A stretch of 10,265 bases of DNA from contig PMJE01000391.1 in assembly GCA_003157315.1 (NCBI GenBank), positions 1 to 10,265 on the forward strand, in the 5' to 3' direction. Both the position numbers and the translations under genes were made by a program. This DNA is from Myxococcales bacterium (GTDB lineage Bacteria; Myxococcota; Polyangia; Fen-1088). The stretch's first letter is position 1, and each line of letters begins with the position of its first letter. The notes under the pieces are model-generated. The model had not been told where the DNA came from. It did not search any database and saw nothing but the letters and a program-made list of their open reading frames with translations. Below, piece after piece: positions 1 through 7,265 of the stretch.

Positions 1-238
1 ACGCCAGCATCTACTGGTACTGATTGAGCGTCCCGACGCCGGACTAGGTGGGGAATCCGCGCACACGCACGGCCGGTTTCGTCCGCCCGTCGGGAATTCC
101 GCGGAAAGGCCGCGAAAAGTTCGAGATCCGGGTTGAATTGACCGTCGCGCGGGACTACTCTGCCCTCGTCCGCGCCCAGGCATTCGTGACAGAAAAGACA
201 GCCTGGCTCGTCGCGGACATCTTCCAGGAGTTCGCACC

Positions 239-1246
239 ATGAGCACGTTCATCGAGCAGATCCACGAGAAGGCGAAGCTAGGGCCTAGGAAAGTGGTTCT
301 TCAGGAGGGCGAGGACGCCCGGGTGATCGAGGCCGCGGGTCGGGCGACCAAGCTGGGCATCGCCGAGGTGACCATCTTGGGCGATCCCGCCAAGATCAAG
401 GCGACGGCGGCGTCGGCATCGCTCTCGCTCGACAAGGTGAACGTGGTCGACATGACCGCGGCGCCCAACCTGCAAGACTACGCGGCCACCTACTACGAGC
501 TGCGCAAGGCCAAGGGCATGACCGAGCCGGAGGCGCTCAAGGTCATGAAGGACCCGCTGTTCTATGGCGCCATGATGGTGCGCAAGGGTTTGGTCGAAAG
601 CTTCGTGGGCGGCGCGACCTACACTACCGCCGACGTCTGTCGCGCTGGCATCCAGATCATCGGAATGCAGCCGGGGCTCAAGACGCTGTCGAGCTTCTTC
701 GCCATGATTTCGCCGGACAAGTCCTTCGGCAAGGACGGCATCCTCTTCTTCGCCGACTGTGCGGTGGTCATCGATCCCAACCCCGAGCAGCTCGCCGACA
801 TCGCCATCGCGACGGCCGACAGCTACGCCAGCCTGATGGGCGAAGCCCCCCGCGTGGCCATGCTCTCGTTCTCGACCAAGGGCAGCGCCAAGCACGAGCA
901 CATCGACAAGGTCACCCGAGCCCTGGCGCTGGCCAAAGAGCGCCGCCCCACCTTGTGCATCGACGGCGAATTGCAGGGCGACGCCGCCCTCATCCCGGCC
1001 ATCGGCGAGAAGAAAGCCAAGGGCTCGCCGGTGGCGGGCAAGGCCACGGTGCTCATCTTCCCGGATCTCGACGCCGGCAACATCGGCTACAAGCTCACCG
1101 AACGGCTCGGCAAGGCCGAGGCCATCGGCCCCATCCTGCAGGGCATGGCCAAGCCCTCGTCGGATCTGTCCCGCGGCTGCAAGGCGGCCGACATTCTCAA
1201 CGTCATCGCCATCAACGTGGTCCGTGTGCAGGGCGCGCAGAAGTAG
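239..1246 (+). CDS. pta: Phosphate acetyltransferase (phosphotransacetylase)
   Basis: Cytoplasmic enzyme of acetate metabolism that interconverts acetyl-CoA plus phosphate with acetyl phosphate plus CoA. The 335 residues match the short form of the family (about 330 aa), without the extra N-terminal domains of the E. coli enzyme. Family blocks are clear: [14 protein letters not shown] (124-137), [20 protein letters not shown] (171-190), [14 protein letters not shown] (212-225), and [17 protein letters not shown] (297-313). Ser311, Arg312 and Asp318 line up with the active-site Ser309, Arg310 and Asp316 of the Methanosarcina thermophila enzyme. The ATG is supported by AGGAG at 226-230, eight bases upstream. 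ackA follows after 18 bases, so the pair is almost certainly one operon. No convincing promoter was seen in the 238 bases upstream. Phosphate butyryltransferase is a related alternative, but the ackA partner argues for acetate. Confidence 0.96.
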   Translation: MSTFIEQIHEKAKLGPRKVVLQEGEDARVIEAAGRATKLGIAEVTILGDPAKIKATAASASLSLDKVNVVDMTAAPNLQDYAATYYELRKAKGMTEPEALKVMKDPLFYGAMMVRKGLVESFVGGATYTTADVCRAGIQIIGMQPGLKTLSSFFAMISPDKSFGKDGILFFADCAVVIDPNPEQLADIAIATADSYASLMGEAPRVAMLSFSTKGSAKHEHIDKVTRALALAKERRPTLCIDGELQGDAALIPAIGEKKAKGSPVAGKATVLIFPDLDAGNIGYKLTERLGKAEAIGPILQGMAKPSSDLSRGCKAADILNVIAINVVRVQGAQK

Positions 1247-1264
1247 TTGTAGGAGGCGCGAACC

Positions 1265-2491
1265 ATGCGGATCTTGGTGGTCAATTGCGGTAGCTCGTCG
1301 CTCAAGTTCAAGCTCTACGATCTGACGGCGGCCGAGACGCCGGCCTTGCTCGCCGAGGGCCTGGTCGAGGAGATCGGGCGCGAGAAGTCCAGGTTCACCT
1401 ACAAGAGCCACAAGTCGCCGAACAAGCTGGTGCTGGAGGTCGTGGCCAAGGACCACACGCAGGCGGTGGCAGCCATGAAAGACATGTTGCTGGACGCCGA
1501 GCACGGTCTCTTCAAAGAGAGGATCGAGGTGGACGCCTGCGGGCACCGGGTCGTGCACGGACGCGAGTTGTTCTCAAACTCGGCGCTGGTCACCCCTGAA
1601 GTGCGTGGGGCCATCGAAGAGTGCATCGCCATTGCACCCTTGCACAACCCACCCAACCTGGCCGGCATCGCGGCCTGCGAAAAGATATTCCCCGGTCTGC
1701 CCCAGGTCGCGGTGTTTGACACCGCCTTCCACCAGACCATGCCGCCGCATGTGTACACCTACGGCTTGCCCAAGGACCAGCTCGATCGCAACCACGTGCG
1801 CAAGTACGGGTTCCACGGCACGTCTCACGAGTATGTGGCCCGGCGCTGTGCCGAGCTGATGAAGAAGGACTTCGCGCAGCTCAAGATCATCACCTGCCAT
1901 CTGGGCAACGGGTCCAGCATCACCGCGGTCAAGCACGGCCAGTCCTTCGACACCTCAATGGGGCTGACGCCGCTCGAAGGGCTGCTGATGGGCACACGCA
2001 CGGGCGACATGGACCCGGCGGTGGTCCTCTACATCATGGACAAGGACAAGCTGTCGCCCCAGGAAATGAACACACTTCTCAACAGCAAGAGCGGCGTCAA
2101 GGGCGTGTCCGGCATCAGCAACGACATGCGCCAGATTATCGCCAAGGGCAAGGAGGGCGACGCGCGGGCCCAGCTCGCGCTCGATATGTTCGACTACCGC
2201 CTGGTCAAGTACATCGGCTCGTACGTGGCGGCCATGGCCGGCTGCGACGCCATCGTCTTTACCGGCGGCATCGGTGAGAACGACGTTGCCATGCGCGCGC
2301 GCGTGCTGGAGCCGCTACGCTTCATCGGCGCCGATATCGATTCGGAGCGCAACAACTCGCCTGCCAGGGAGAAGGTGATCACGCGCGACGGCTCGCGCAT
2401 CGGCGTATGGGTGGTTCCCACCAATGAGGAGCTGATGATCGCCCGCAAGACCAAGGCCATCATCGAGCAGGGCCGCGGCCCGGTTCGATAG
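1265..2491 (+). CDS. ackA: Acetate kinase
   Basis: Catalyses acetyl phosphate plus ADP to acetate plus ATP, and the reverse; it is the second step of the Pta-AckA pathway and is cytoplasmic. At 408 residues it has the normal family length. The N-terminal phosphate-binding signature VVNCGSSSLK (5-14) is present, as are HRVVHG (94-99), FDTAFHQTMP (151-160), YGFHGTSHEYV (181-191), HLGNGSS (212-218), GTRTGDMDP (243-251) and TGGIGEND (333-340). Asn7, Arg95, Asp152, His184, Arg245 and Glu388 correspond to the catalytic or binding residues Asn7, Arg91, Asp148, His180, Arg241 and Glu384 of the M. thermophila enzyme, so the protein should be active. The start has a strong AGGAGG at 1251-1256, eight bases before the ATG. 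It shares a transcript with pta, and its stop lies 12 bases from the 3' end of the convergent thiD, with no obvious intrinsic terminator between them. Confidence 0.98.
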   Translation: MRILVVNCGSSSLKFKLYDLTAAETPALLAEGLVEEIGREKSRFTYKSHKSPNKLVLEVVAKDHTQAVAAMKDMLLDAEHGLFKERIEVDACGHRVVHGRELFSNSALVTPEVRGAIEECIAIAPLHNPPNLAGIAACEKIFPGLPQVAVFDTAFHQTMPPHVYTYGLPKDQLDRNHVRKYGFHGTSHEYVARRCAELMKKDFAQLKIITCHLGNGSSITAVKHGQSFDTSMGLTPLEGLLMGTRTGDMDPAVVLYIMDKDKLSPQEMNTLLNSKSGVKGVSGISNDMRQIIAKGKEGDARAQLALDMFDYRLVKYIGSYVAAMAGCDAIVFTGGIGENDVAMRARVLEPLRFIGADIDSERNNSPAREKVITRDGSRIGVWVVPTNEELMIARKTKAIIEQGRGPVR

Positions 2492-2503
2492 GACCAAGGT
2501 GCT

Positions 2504-3331
2504 TCACAGGTAGCGCGCGTTGCCGATCGTTAGGGCGGCCTGGATTCGGCCAGCCAACCAAACCTTGGCGCTACCAACAGCTTGTTCGAGCGGCTGGCCG
2601 CGAGCGAGCCCGATCGCAATGGCAGTGGCTAGCGCACAGCCGGTCCCGCGTGGGCTCCTGCCTGGCAGCCGCGTCCCCTCGAACAGCCGTTCGCGGTCCG
2701 CGGAACAAAGCACGTCTGTTGCTGCCCCGGGCAGGTGACCTCCCTTCACTAGAACGGCCGCCGGACCCAATCCTGCCAGCGCTTGCGCGGCGTGGCGTGC
2801 ATGGCAAAGAGTCTCCACTGCCCGGCCGGTGAGCCAGGCTGCCTCCTCCAGGTTGGGGGTCACGAGCGTGGACCGGCGCACAAGCGGCAGCATGTCGGCG
2901 GGCGCACCATCAAACAGAGAGCCACCGGCCGAGGCGCCCATGACCGGGTCAAAGACCACTGGTCCTTGCCAGGCATGGAGGCCCGAGACTATCGCAGCGG
3001 CAATGTCGCCACTCGCCACCATGCCAATCTTTACCGCGGTCCGGCTGGGGGGGCACGCCGCTAGCGCCTGCGCCAGGCCCGCTCGCACCATGCCTGGGGA
3101 GCGCGGTTCGACCCCTTTGACGCCGCTTTCGTCCTGCCGTGTCCAAGCCGTACCCACGAGTATGGCTTTGGCGCCCAGCGCCTCTGCTGTAAGGAGATCT
3201 CGCACTAGGCCTGCACCGCCAGTTGGGTCCAAGCCCCCGACGCCCACAACATGGGGCTGCTCGGAATGCCCGTCTCCATCCTGGGCTGTCCCTGGGCGGT
3301 CCTCCCTGTCGCGAAATAGAGACTCTTGCAT
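2504..3331 (-). CDS. thiD: Hydroxymethylpyrimidine / phosphomethylpyrimidine kinase (ThiD family)
   Basis: Ribokinase-fold kinase expected to phosphorylate HMP and HMP-phosphate to HMP pyrophosphate for thiamine synthesis in the cytoplasm. Visible motifs are GGLDPTGGAGLVRDL (32-46), the family's substrate loop; VKIGMV (100-105); VVFDPVMG (125-132); TPNLEEAAWLTG (158-169); VLVKGGHLPG (193-202); and the anion-hole motif RGTGCALATAIA (228-239). Cys232 is at the position where ThiD enzymes typically carry a cysteine, which argues against pyridoxal kinase. The usual family length is about 260-270 aa. The first 26 residues are charged and not conserved, and the ATG has no well-placed ribosome site, so the true start could be slightly downstream, for example the GTG in the HVVGVGG segment. 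No TPP riboswitch was recognised upstream. No other thiamine gene is in the window. Confidence 0.9.
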   Translation of the reverse strand: MQESLFRDREDRPGTAQDGDGHSEQPHVVGVGGLDPTGGAGLVRDLLTAEALGAKAILVGTAWTRQDESGVKGVEPRSPGMVRAGLAQALAACPPSRTAVKIGMVASGDIAAAIVSGLHAWQGPVVFDPVMGASAGGSLFDGAPADMLPLVRRSTLVTPNLEEAAWLTGRAVETLCHARHAAQALAGLGPAAVLVKGGHLPGAATDVLCSADRERLFEGTRLPGRSPRGTGCALATAIAIGLARGQPLEQAVGSAKVWLAGRIQAALTIGNARYL

Positions 3332-3446
3332 TTTTTCGACAGATCCCTTCTAGTCTGCCGACGTTAGAAAAGGGGTGGAATCTGGGCGCCGAGGTGGGCA
3401 AAGGGGCGGAGTCAACACATTCTGGGGTACAATCGTATTAACCAAC

Positions 3447-5171
3447 GTGGGGGTAGTTCTTCCTCAGCCGATTTCATTCGGCAAGTACACGCTGTTTGAG
3501 CGCATCGGTCGCGGTGGTATGGCCGACGTGTTCAAGGCGCGCGTCCAGGGGCCGGCAGGCTTCGAGCGCATCTTTGTCGTCAAGCGCATCCTGCCCCACC
3601 TATCGGATGACCCTATCTTCACCAGGATGTTCATCGACGAAGCCAAGCTGGCTGCGCGACTTACTCACCCCAACATCGTTCAGGTGTTCGAGCTGGGGTC
3701 GGTGGACAGCGAGTACTTCATGTCCATGGAGTATGTGCGTGGCCGCGATCTGGCCGAGACCATGCGCACGCAGTGGGCGCGCGTGGGTCCGCCGCGTCCC
3801 GAGTTGGTGGCCTACGTCGGCCGTGAGATGTGTCGGGCATTGGCCTATGCCCACGACTTCACTGCCGACGACGGAACCAGGCTGGGAATGATCCACCGGG
3901 ATATTTCGCCCTCAAACGTCATGCTTTCGAGCGATGGGGCGGTGAAGATCTTGGACTTCGGCATAGCCAAGGCGCTCGGCGGGGACAAAGACGAAAGCAC
4001 CAAGACCGGAACCCTCAAGGGCAAGTTCGCCTATATGGCGCCCGAGCAGACCGTGAGCAATGATATCGATCGTCGCATCGACATCTTCGCCACCGGCATC
4101 GTCCTGCACGAGATCCTGACTGGTCGCCGGCTGTTCAAGGGCGAGAATGATCTTCAGACTATCGAGAGGGTCCGTCAGTGCGATGTGCCGCCGCCCTCGC
4201 TGCACAACCCGCTGTGTCCGCCGGAGATGGACAATATCGTCTTGAAGGCGCTGGCCAAGAATCCGCTTGATCGCTATCAGTCTGCCTCCGAGATGGCCGA
4301 TGCGCTCGACGACATCGTGCACGCGGCCCGCTTCCAGCCGACCCAATTGGCTCAGCTGATGAGCAGCCTATTCCCAACTGACACCGGCGTCGACCCTCGC
4401 GCAACCGCAAGCCTGCGAAGTCAGTCCACCACCGGTTCGGTGAGCCCTTCGCGTTCCACCACCAGCGCGGCGCGACGGGCGGTCCCGGGATCACATTCCA
4501 GCCCGGGTCGCGCGAGTTCGTCCACGGTGCCGCCAGTGCCGTCCGCACCGACCGGTTCGCTTCCTCGCATGGGAGGGCTGACGCCGGTGGTCCCTCCGCC
4601 CATTCCGGACATCGATCTACGGAGCAAGCCCCTACTGGCACGCAAGACCACGTGGGCGGCAGTGGCCGTGGCTTTGCTGGTGGGTGGGGCCTTCTGGGCT
4701 GGGTCACGTGGGTTGCAACGTCAGCCCGTGCCGGTGCCTTCGGCTATCCCGACCGCGCTTCCATCCATTCCCAAGCCTGAGTCACTCGACCTGGCGATTC
4801 AATCTAATCCATCGGGGGCAGAGGTTTTCGTCGTGGGCCACGATGAAACCCTTGGCAAGACGCCGTTTCGCAAGAAGTTCGAGTATCGCGAGGACAAACC
4901 GACGTTCTTGGCGTTCCGGTTACAAGGATATCGCGAACTGATCCATGAAGTGCGGCCTGACTGGTCCGGTCTGGTAGTTCTCGATCCGGTTCCAGTTCAG
5001 CCATCCCCTGAACTCAAGCCTCCCACTGTCGCCAAGGTAGCCAAGGGCGGTGCCACATCCCGACCGGGTCATCGCAAGACCACCAAAACCAGCAAGGAAG
5101 TAGATCCGTTCGATGGGGGCGGCAAGGACCGTACCGGCCGCAACGCGGGGCGGGCTGAAAACCCGTTCTGA
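3447..5171 (+). CDS. Transmembrane serine/threonine protein kinase with C-terminal PEGA-like domain
   Basis: Hanks-type kinase that phosphorylates Ser/Thr on unknown partners; the kinase lobe should be cytoplasmic. Counting from GTG 3447: FGKYTLFERIGRGGMADVF carries the glycine loop (about 20-28), Lys46 is the ATP-anchoring lysine in VVKRI, Glu65 the helix-C glutamate, HRDISPSN (150-157) the catalytic loop with Asp152, DFG starts at Asp170, and MAPEQ closes the activation segment (197-201). A Ser/Pro/Thr-rich linker follows (about 310-395), then one membrane span (about 402-418) and a PEGA-like domain (about 448-516, SNPSGAEVFV... LGKTPF... LQGY). The tail is basic and ends in ENPF, with DPFD shortly before. 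The start is uncertain: GTG 3375 gives 24 more residues, but they are unconserved and a TACAAT -10-like hexamer (3428-3433) lies inside them, so I prefer 3447. ISPSN in place of LKPEN is common in myxobacterial kinases. The family 2 glycosyltransferase follows after 33 bases. Confidence 0.93.
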   Translation: MGVVLPQPISFGKYTLFERIGRGGMADVFKARVQGPAGFERIFVVKRILPHLSDDPIFTRMFIDEAKLAARLTHPNIVQVFELGSVDSEYFMSMEYVRGRDLAETMRTQWARVGPPRPELVAYVGREMCRALAYAHDFTADDGTRLGMIHRDISPSNVMLSSDGAVKILDFGIAKALGGDKDESTKTGTLKGKFAYMAPEQTVSNDIDRRIDIFATGIVLHEILTGRRLFKGENDLQTIERVRQCDVPPPSLHNPLCPPEMDNIVLKALAKNPLDRYQSASEMADALDDIVHAARFQPTQLAQLMSSLFPTDTGVDPRATASLRSQSTTGSVSPSRSTTSAARRAVPGSHSSPGRASSSTVPPVPSAPTGSLPRMGGLTPVVPPPIPDIDLRSKPLLARKTTWAAVAVALLVGGAFWAGSRGLQRQPVPVPSAIPTALPSIPKPESLDLAIQSNPSGAEVFVVGHDETLGKTPFRKKFEYREDKPTFLAFRLQGYRELIHEVRPDWSGLVVLDPVPVQPSPELKPPTVAKVAKGGATSRPGHRKTTKTSKEVDPFDGGGKDRTGRNAGRAENPF

Positions 5172-5204
5172 CGCCATCCTTGCCCGAGTGCGCGTTCTCC
5201 TGCC

Positions 5205-5975
5205 ATGTTTTTCGGCCGTCGGATCACCGTGGTAGTGCCGGCCTTCAACGAGGCCGCGAAGATCGCGCGCACGGTACGCTCCATTCCTGGGTTTGTGGAT
5301 CACGTGATCGTGGTCGACGACACCAGCACCGATGGTACGGCGCGCATCGCCCGGCGCAGCCAAAGGCGCGGTCTGGAAGTGCTCAGGCACGGGCAGAATC
5401 GCGGCGTGGGCGCGGCCATCGCGACTGGCTATGCGCGGGCGCTAGCCCTGGGTGCAGACGTGACCGCGGTGATGGCCGGCGACTCGCAGATGGATCCGGC
5501 GGACCTGGCTGGGCTGGTAGGCGCGGTGGTTTCCGGCCGCGCTGACTACGCCAAAGGCAACCGATTTGCTTGGCCGGGTGGGTGCCGGGTGATGCCGCTG
5601 CACCGGCTGGTCGGCAACTTCGTGCTCTCGCACCTGACCCGGCTGGCTTCGGGCTACACGCACCTCTTCGACTCGCAGTGTGGCTACACGGCGGCCAGCC
5701 GCCGGGCTCTCGAGGCCATTGCCGCCGGCCCGGTGTTCCCCCGCTATGGGTATCCCAACCACCTGCTGGTCCGCCTGGCTGCGGTGGGTGCACGCGTTGT
5801 CGACGTGCCGGTGCGGCCGGTCTATGGGCCCACGTGGCGTTCAGGCATCCGCATCTCGCGTGTGCTGGGGCCACTTGGCCTGCTGCTCGTGCGCGCATTC
5901 TGCGCGCGTCTGGGCCGAGGCATTGCGCGCCGCCTGTGGCGGTCCGAGTTTCTGGCCGAGCTGCCTCCGACGTGA
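5205..5975 (+). CDS. Family 2 glycosyltransferase (polyprenyl-phosphate sugar transferase-like)
   Basis: GT-A fold transferase that should move a sugar from a nucleotide-sugar donor to a lipid or glycan acceptor at the inner face of the membrane; donor and acceptor cannot be read from the sequence. Motifs across 256 residues are ITVVVPAFNEAAKI (7-20), VIVVDDTSTDGT (34-45) for nucleotide binding, GQNRGVGAAIATGYARAL (63-80), VMAGDSQMDPADL (89-101) at the metal-binding DxD position, KGNRF (117-121) and FDSQCGYTAASRRAL (155-169). This pattern resembles the dolichol-phosphate mannosyltransferase/DPG synthase-like branch. The hydrophobic stretch near 219-233 is too short and broken to call a membrane span. 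The ATG lacks a clear ribosome site, so it may be read by coupling from the kinase 33 bases upstream. Its stop overlaps the next gene by four bases. Confidence 0.9.
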   Translation: MFFGRRITVVVPAFNEAAKIARTVRSIPGFVDHVIVVDDTSTDGTARIARRSQRRGLEVLRHGQNRGVGAAIATGYARALALGADVTAVMAGDSQMDPADLAGLVGAVVSGRADYAKGNRFAWPGGCRVMPLHRLVGNFVLSHLTRLASGYTHLFDSQCGYTAASRRALEAIAAGPVFPRYGYPNHLLVRLAAVGARVVDVPVRPVYGPTWRSGIRISRVLGPLGLLLVRAFCARLGRGIARRLWRSEFLAELPPT

Positions 5976-7063
5976 TCGGCGTCCTTTGCACTTCCTACCC
6001 GCGCGGTCCTGACGACCATGCGGGCTCGTTTGTGCGCACGCGCGTGCATGCGCTCGCTGCTGCTGGACAAGCGGTGGAGGTCATTGCAGCCGGTGCGGGG
6101 AGCGAATGGACCGAGGACAGGGTGCGTGTGTTTCGAGTTCCCGCAGCGAGAGCTGCACAGATCTTCTATGCCGGCGGTGCACCCGAGGCTCTGGAGAGCG
6201 GCGGCTTTGGAAGACGCGCGCGCGCGTGGCTGGAAGCTGGGCAATTCACTGCGCGCATGACAGCGCTAGTCGCACAGCACGCAGCCGGGTGGAACGCGGT
6301 GGAAAGCCACTGGCTCGCGCCCTCGGCTTTGGTGGCCTGCGCGGCGGCGCCCCATCTCCGCCATCGCGCGCACGCCCACGGAGGCGATGTGTTCTTGCTG
6401 GCCCGTCTTCCAGGCGGGGCAAGCCTGGCCCGTCTCCTCTGTCGCAGCGGCACTGAGCTGGTGTTCGCCAGCGCGGACTTGCGTGAGCGCTTCGCGCGTC
6501 TGTGTGGCGACTCTCCGGAGGCACTCGGGGCGCGCACTTTGGTAGAGCCTGCCCCATACGATTCATTGCTGTTTCGGCCGCGGCCTGCCGATGAGCGCCA
6601 CAACCTGCGCGGCCGTCTCGGGCTAGCAAGGTTCACCGTACTCGCAGCGGGCCGGCTGGTGCCCATCAAAGGTTTCGACGTGCTGGTGCGCGCGGTGGGA
6701 CATCTGCCTTTGTGGGTGCGGCCAACCTTGGTGATTGCGGGCACAGGTCCCGAGGAGCCCAGGCTGCGGAGACTGGCTGCCGCATGCGCGGTGGATCTTC
6801 GCCTTCCCGGCTTGCTCAGCCCAACAAGGCTGGCCGAGTGGATGACGGCTGCTGACCTCTTCGTCCATCCATGCCGGTCATTGCCAAACGGCCGCAGCGA
6901 GGGCTCGCCGGTCGTTGTCCGCGAGGCGCTGGCTGCGGGATTGTATGTGGTCGCCTCGGCGGAGGGTGGCTTGCCCGAGTTGGACGGCCGCGAGCGCCTC
7001 ACTCTGGTCGCTCCAGATGATCCATCTGCGCTGGCTGCGAAGATCGCGTTGGCTATGGCGTAG
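5972..7063 (+). CDS. Family 4 (GT-B fold) glycosyltransferase
   Basis: Retaining glycosyltransferase of the GT1/GT4 type, 363 residues, expected at the cytoplasmic side of the membrane. The N-terminal lobe opens with VLCTSYPRGPDDHAGSFVR (4-22), the usual GT-B acceptor-lobe entry with a glycine-containing loop, and has AHGGDVF at 135-141. The C-terminal lobe has AAGRLVPIKGFDVLVRA (225-241), VIAGTGPEEPRL (254-265) and the donor-binding EGSPVVVREALAAG (310-323), where Glu310 and Glu318 form the E-x7-E motif. The frame stays open upstream to 5570, but that part overlaps the family 2 gene and has no family similarity. The GTG at 5972, overlapping the TGA at 5973-5975, puts the conserved start right after the initiator, so translational coupling is likely. 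The two enzymes probably act in one polysaccharide or glycolipid pathway. The sugar is unknown. Confidence 0.9.
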   Translation: MIGVLCTSYPRGPDDHAGSFVRTRVHALAAAGQAVEVIAAGAGSEWTEDRVRVFRVPAARAAQIFYAGGAPEALESGGFGRRARAWLEAGQFTARMTALVAQHAAGWNAVESHWLAPSALVACAAAPHLRHRAHAHGGDVFLLARLPGGASLARLLCRSGTELVFASADLRERFARLCGDSPEALGARTLVEPAPYDSLLFRPRPADERHNLRGRLGLARFTVLAAGRLVPIKGFDVLVRAVGHLPLWVRPTLVIAGTGPEEPRLRRLAAACAVDLRLPGLLSPTRLAEWMTAADLFVHPCRSLPNGRSEGSPVVVREALAAGLYVVASAEGGLPELDGRERLTLVAPDDPSALAAKIALAMA

Positions 7064-7110
7064 CACGGTAGACAATCGCAACGATGCGCGTTACGAAAAG
7101 GCGACGCAGG

Positions 7111-7131
7111 ATAGGTGTCACATAGGTACAC
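7111..7131. promoter_or_regulatory. Candidate operator: tandem ATAGGT repeats with a GTGT-N9-ACAC palindrome
   Basis: ATAGGT occurs at 7111-7116 and again at 7122-7127. The copies are 11 bases apart, about one helical turn, and each is followed by a CAC-containing half. The same stretch contains GTGT (7115-7118) and ACAC (7128-7131) as a nine-base-spaced inverted repeat. It lies in the leader of the IclR-type gene, where autoregulation is common in the family. No regulator has been shown to bind here, and short repeats of this size can arise by chance. Confidence 0.3.
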
Positions 7132-7138
7132 GGAATTC

Positions 7139-7189
7139 ACTGGTGGGCGCCCCTAACATCTCAACTGATGAATCGACTGCACCAGTTGA
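7139..7189 (+). repeat. Two overlapping 7-bp inverted repeats in the leader of the IclR gene
   Basis: TCAACTG (7161-7167) is perfectly complementary to CAGTTGA (7183-7189), with 15 bases between. ACTGGTG (7139-7145) is perfectly complementary to CACCAGT (7180-7186). The two pairings share bases 7183-7186, so in RNA they would exclude each other; in DNA they could be regulator half-sites. The 202 bases between the family 4 glycosyltransferase and the regulator contain no convincing gene. Confidence 0.4.
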
Positions 7190-7252
7190 AGACAGGGGCT
7201 GGCGCTTGCCGCGTCGCCCAGTTTGACTTCTTTTCCTACGGCGCCCAAGCGC

Positions 7253-7260
7253 GGAGGTGA
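7253..7260 (+). promoter_or_regulatory. Strong ribosome-binding site that fixes the start of the IclR gene
   Basis: GGAGGTGA matches the full anti-Shine-Dalgarno complement and ends five bases before the ATG at 7266. The in-frame GTG at 7257 lies inside this element, so it is a poor start candidate. Confidence 0.8.
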
Positions 7261-7265
7261 GCAAA

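Noticed and set aside
1..23. Possible C-terminal end of an upstream gene (Ala-Ser-Ile-Tyr-Trp-Tyr-stop)
   Set aside because: Six codons at the window edge are too few to support a gene call.
131..166. Promoter for pta-ackA based on TTGACC at 138-143
   Set aside because: No -10 hexamer at acceptable spacing; the nearest candidate, TACTCT at 156-161, is only 12 bases away.
278..1558. 426-codon open frame on the minus strand across pta and ackA
   Set aside because: It lies antisense to two certain genes and crosses their junction. The product is His/Gly/Leu/Arg-biased with no family motifs, as expected for the shadow of G/C-rich codons.
2829..3353. 174-codon plus-strand frame opposite thiD
   Set aside because: Ser/Pro/Arg-biased shadow; the thiD motifs on the other strand are unambiguous.
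3332..3446. TPP riboswitch upstream of thiD
   Set aside because: The conserved CUGAGA and downstream THI-box elements were not found on the minus strand between thiD and the kinase.
5570..5971. Upstream extension of the family 4 glycosyltransferase frame
   Set aside because: It runs inside the family 2 gene in another frame and has no glycosyltransferase motif. The GTG at 5972 sits exactly where the conserved GT-B start begins.
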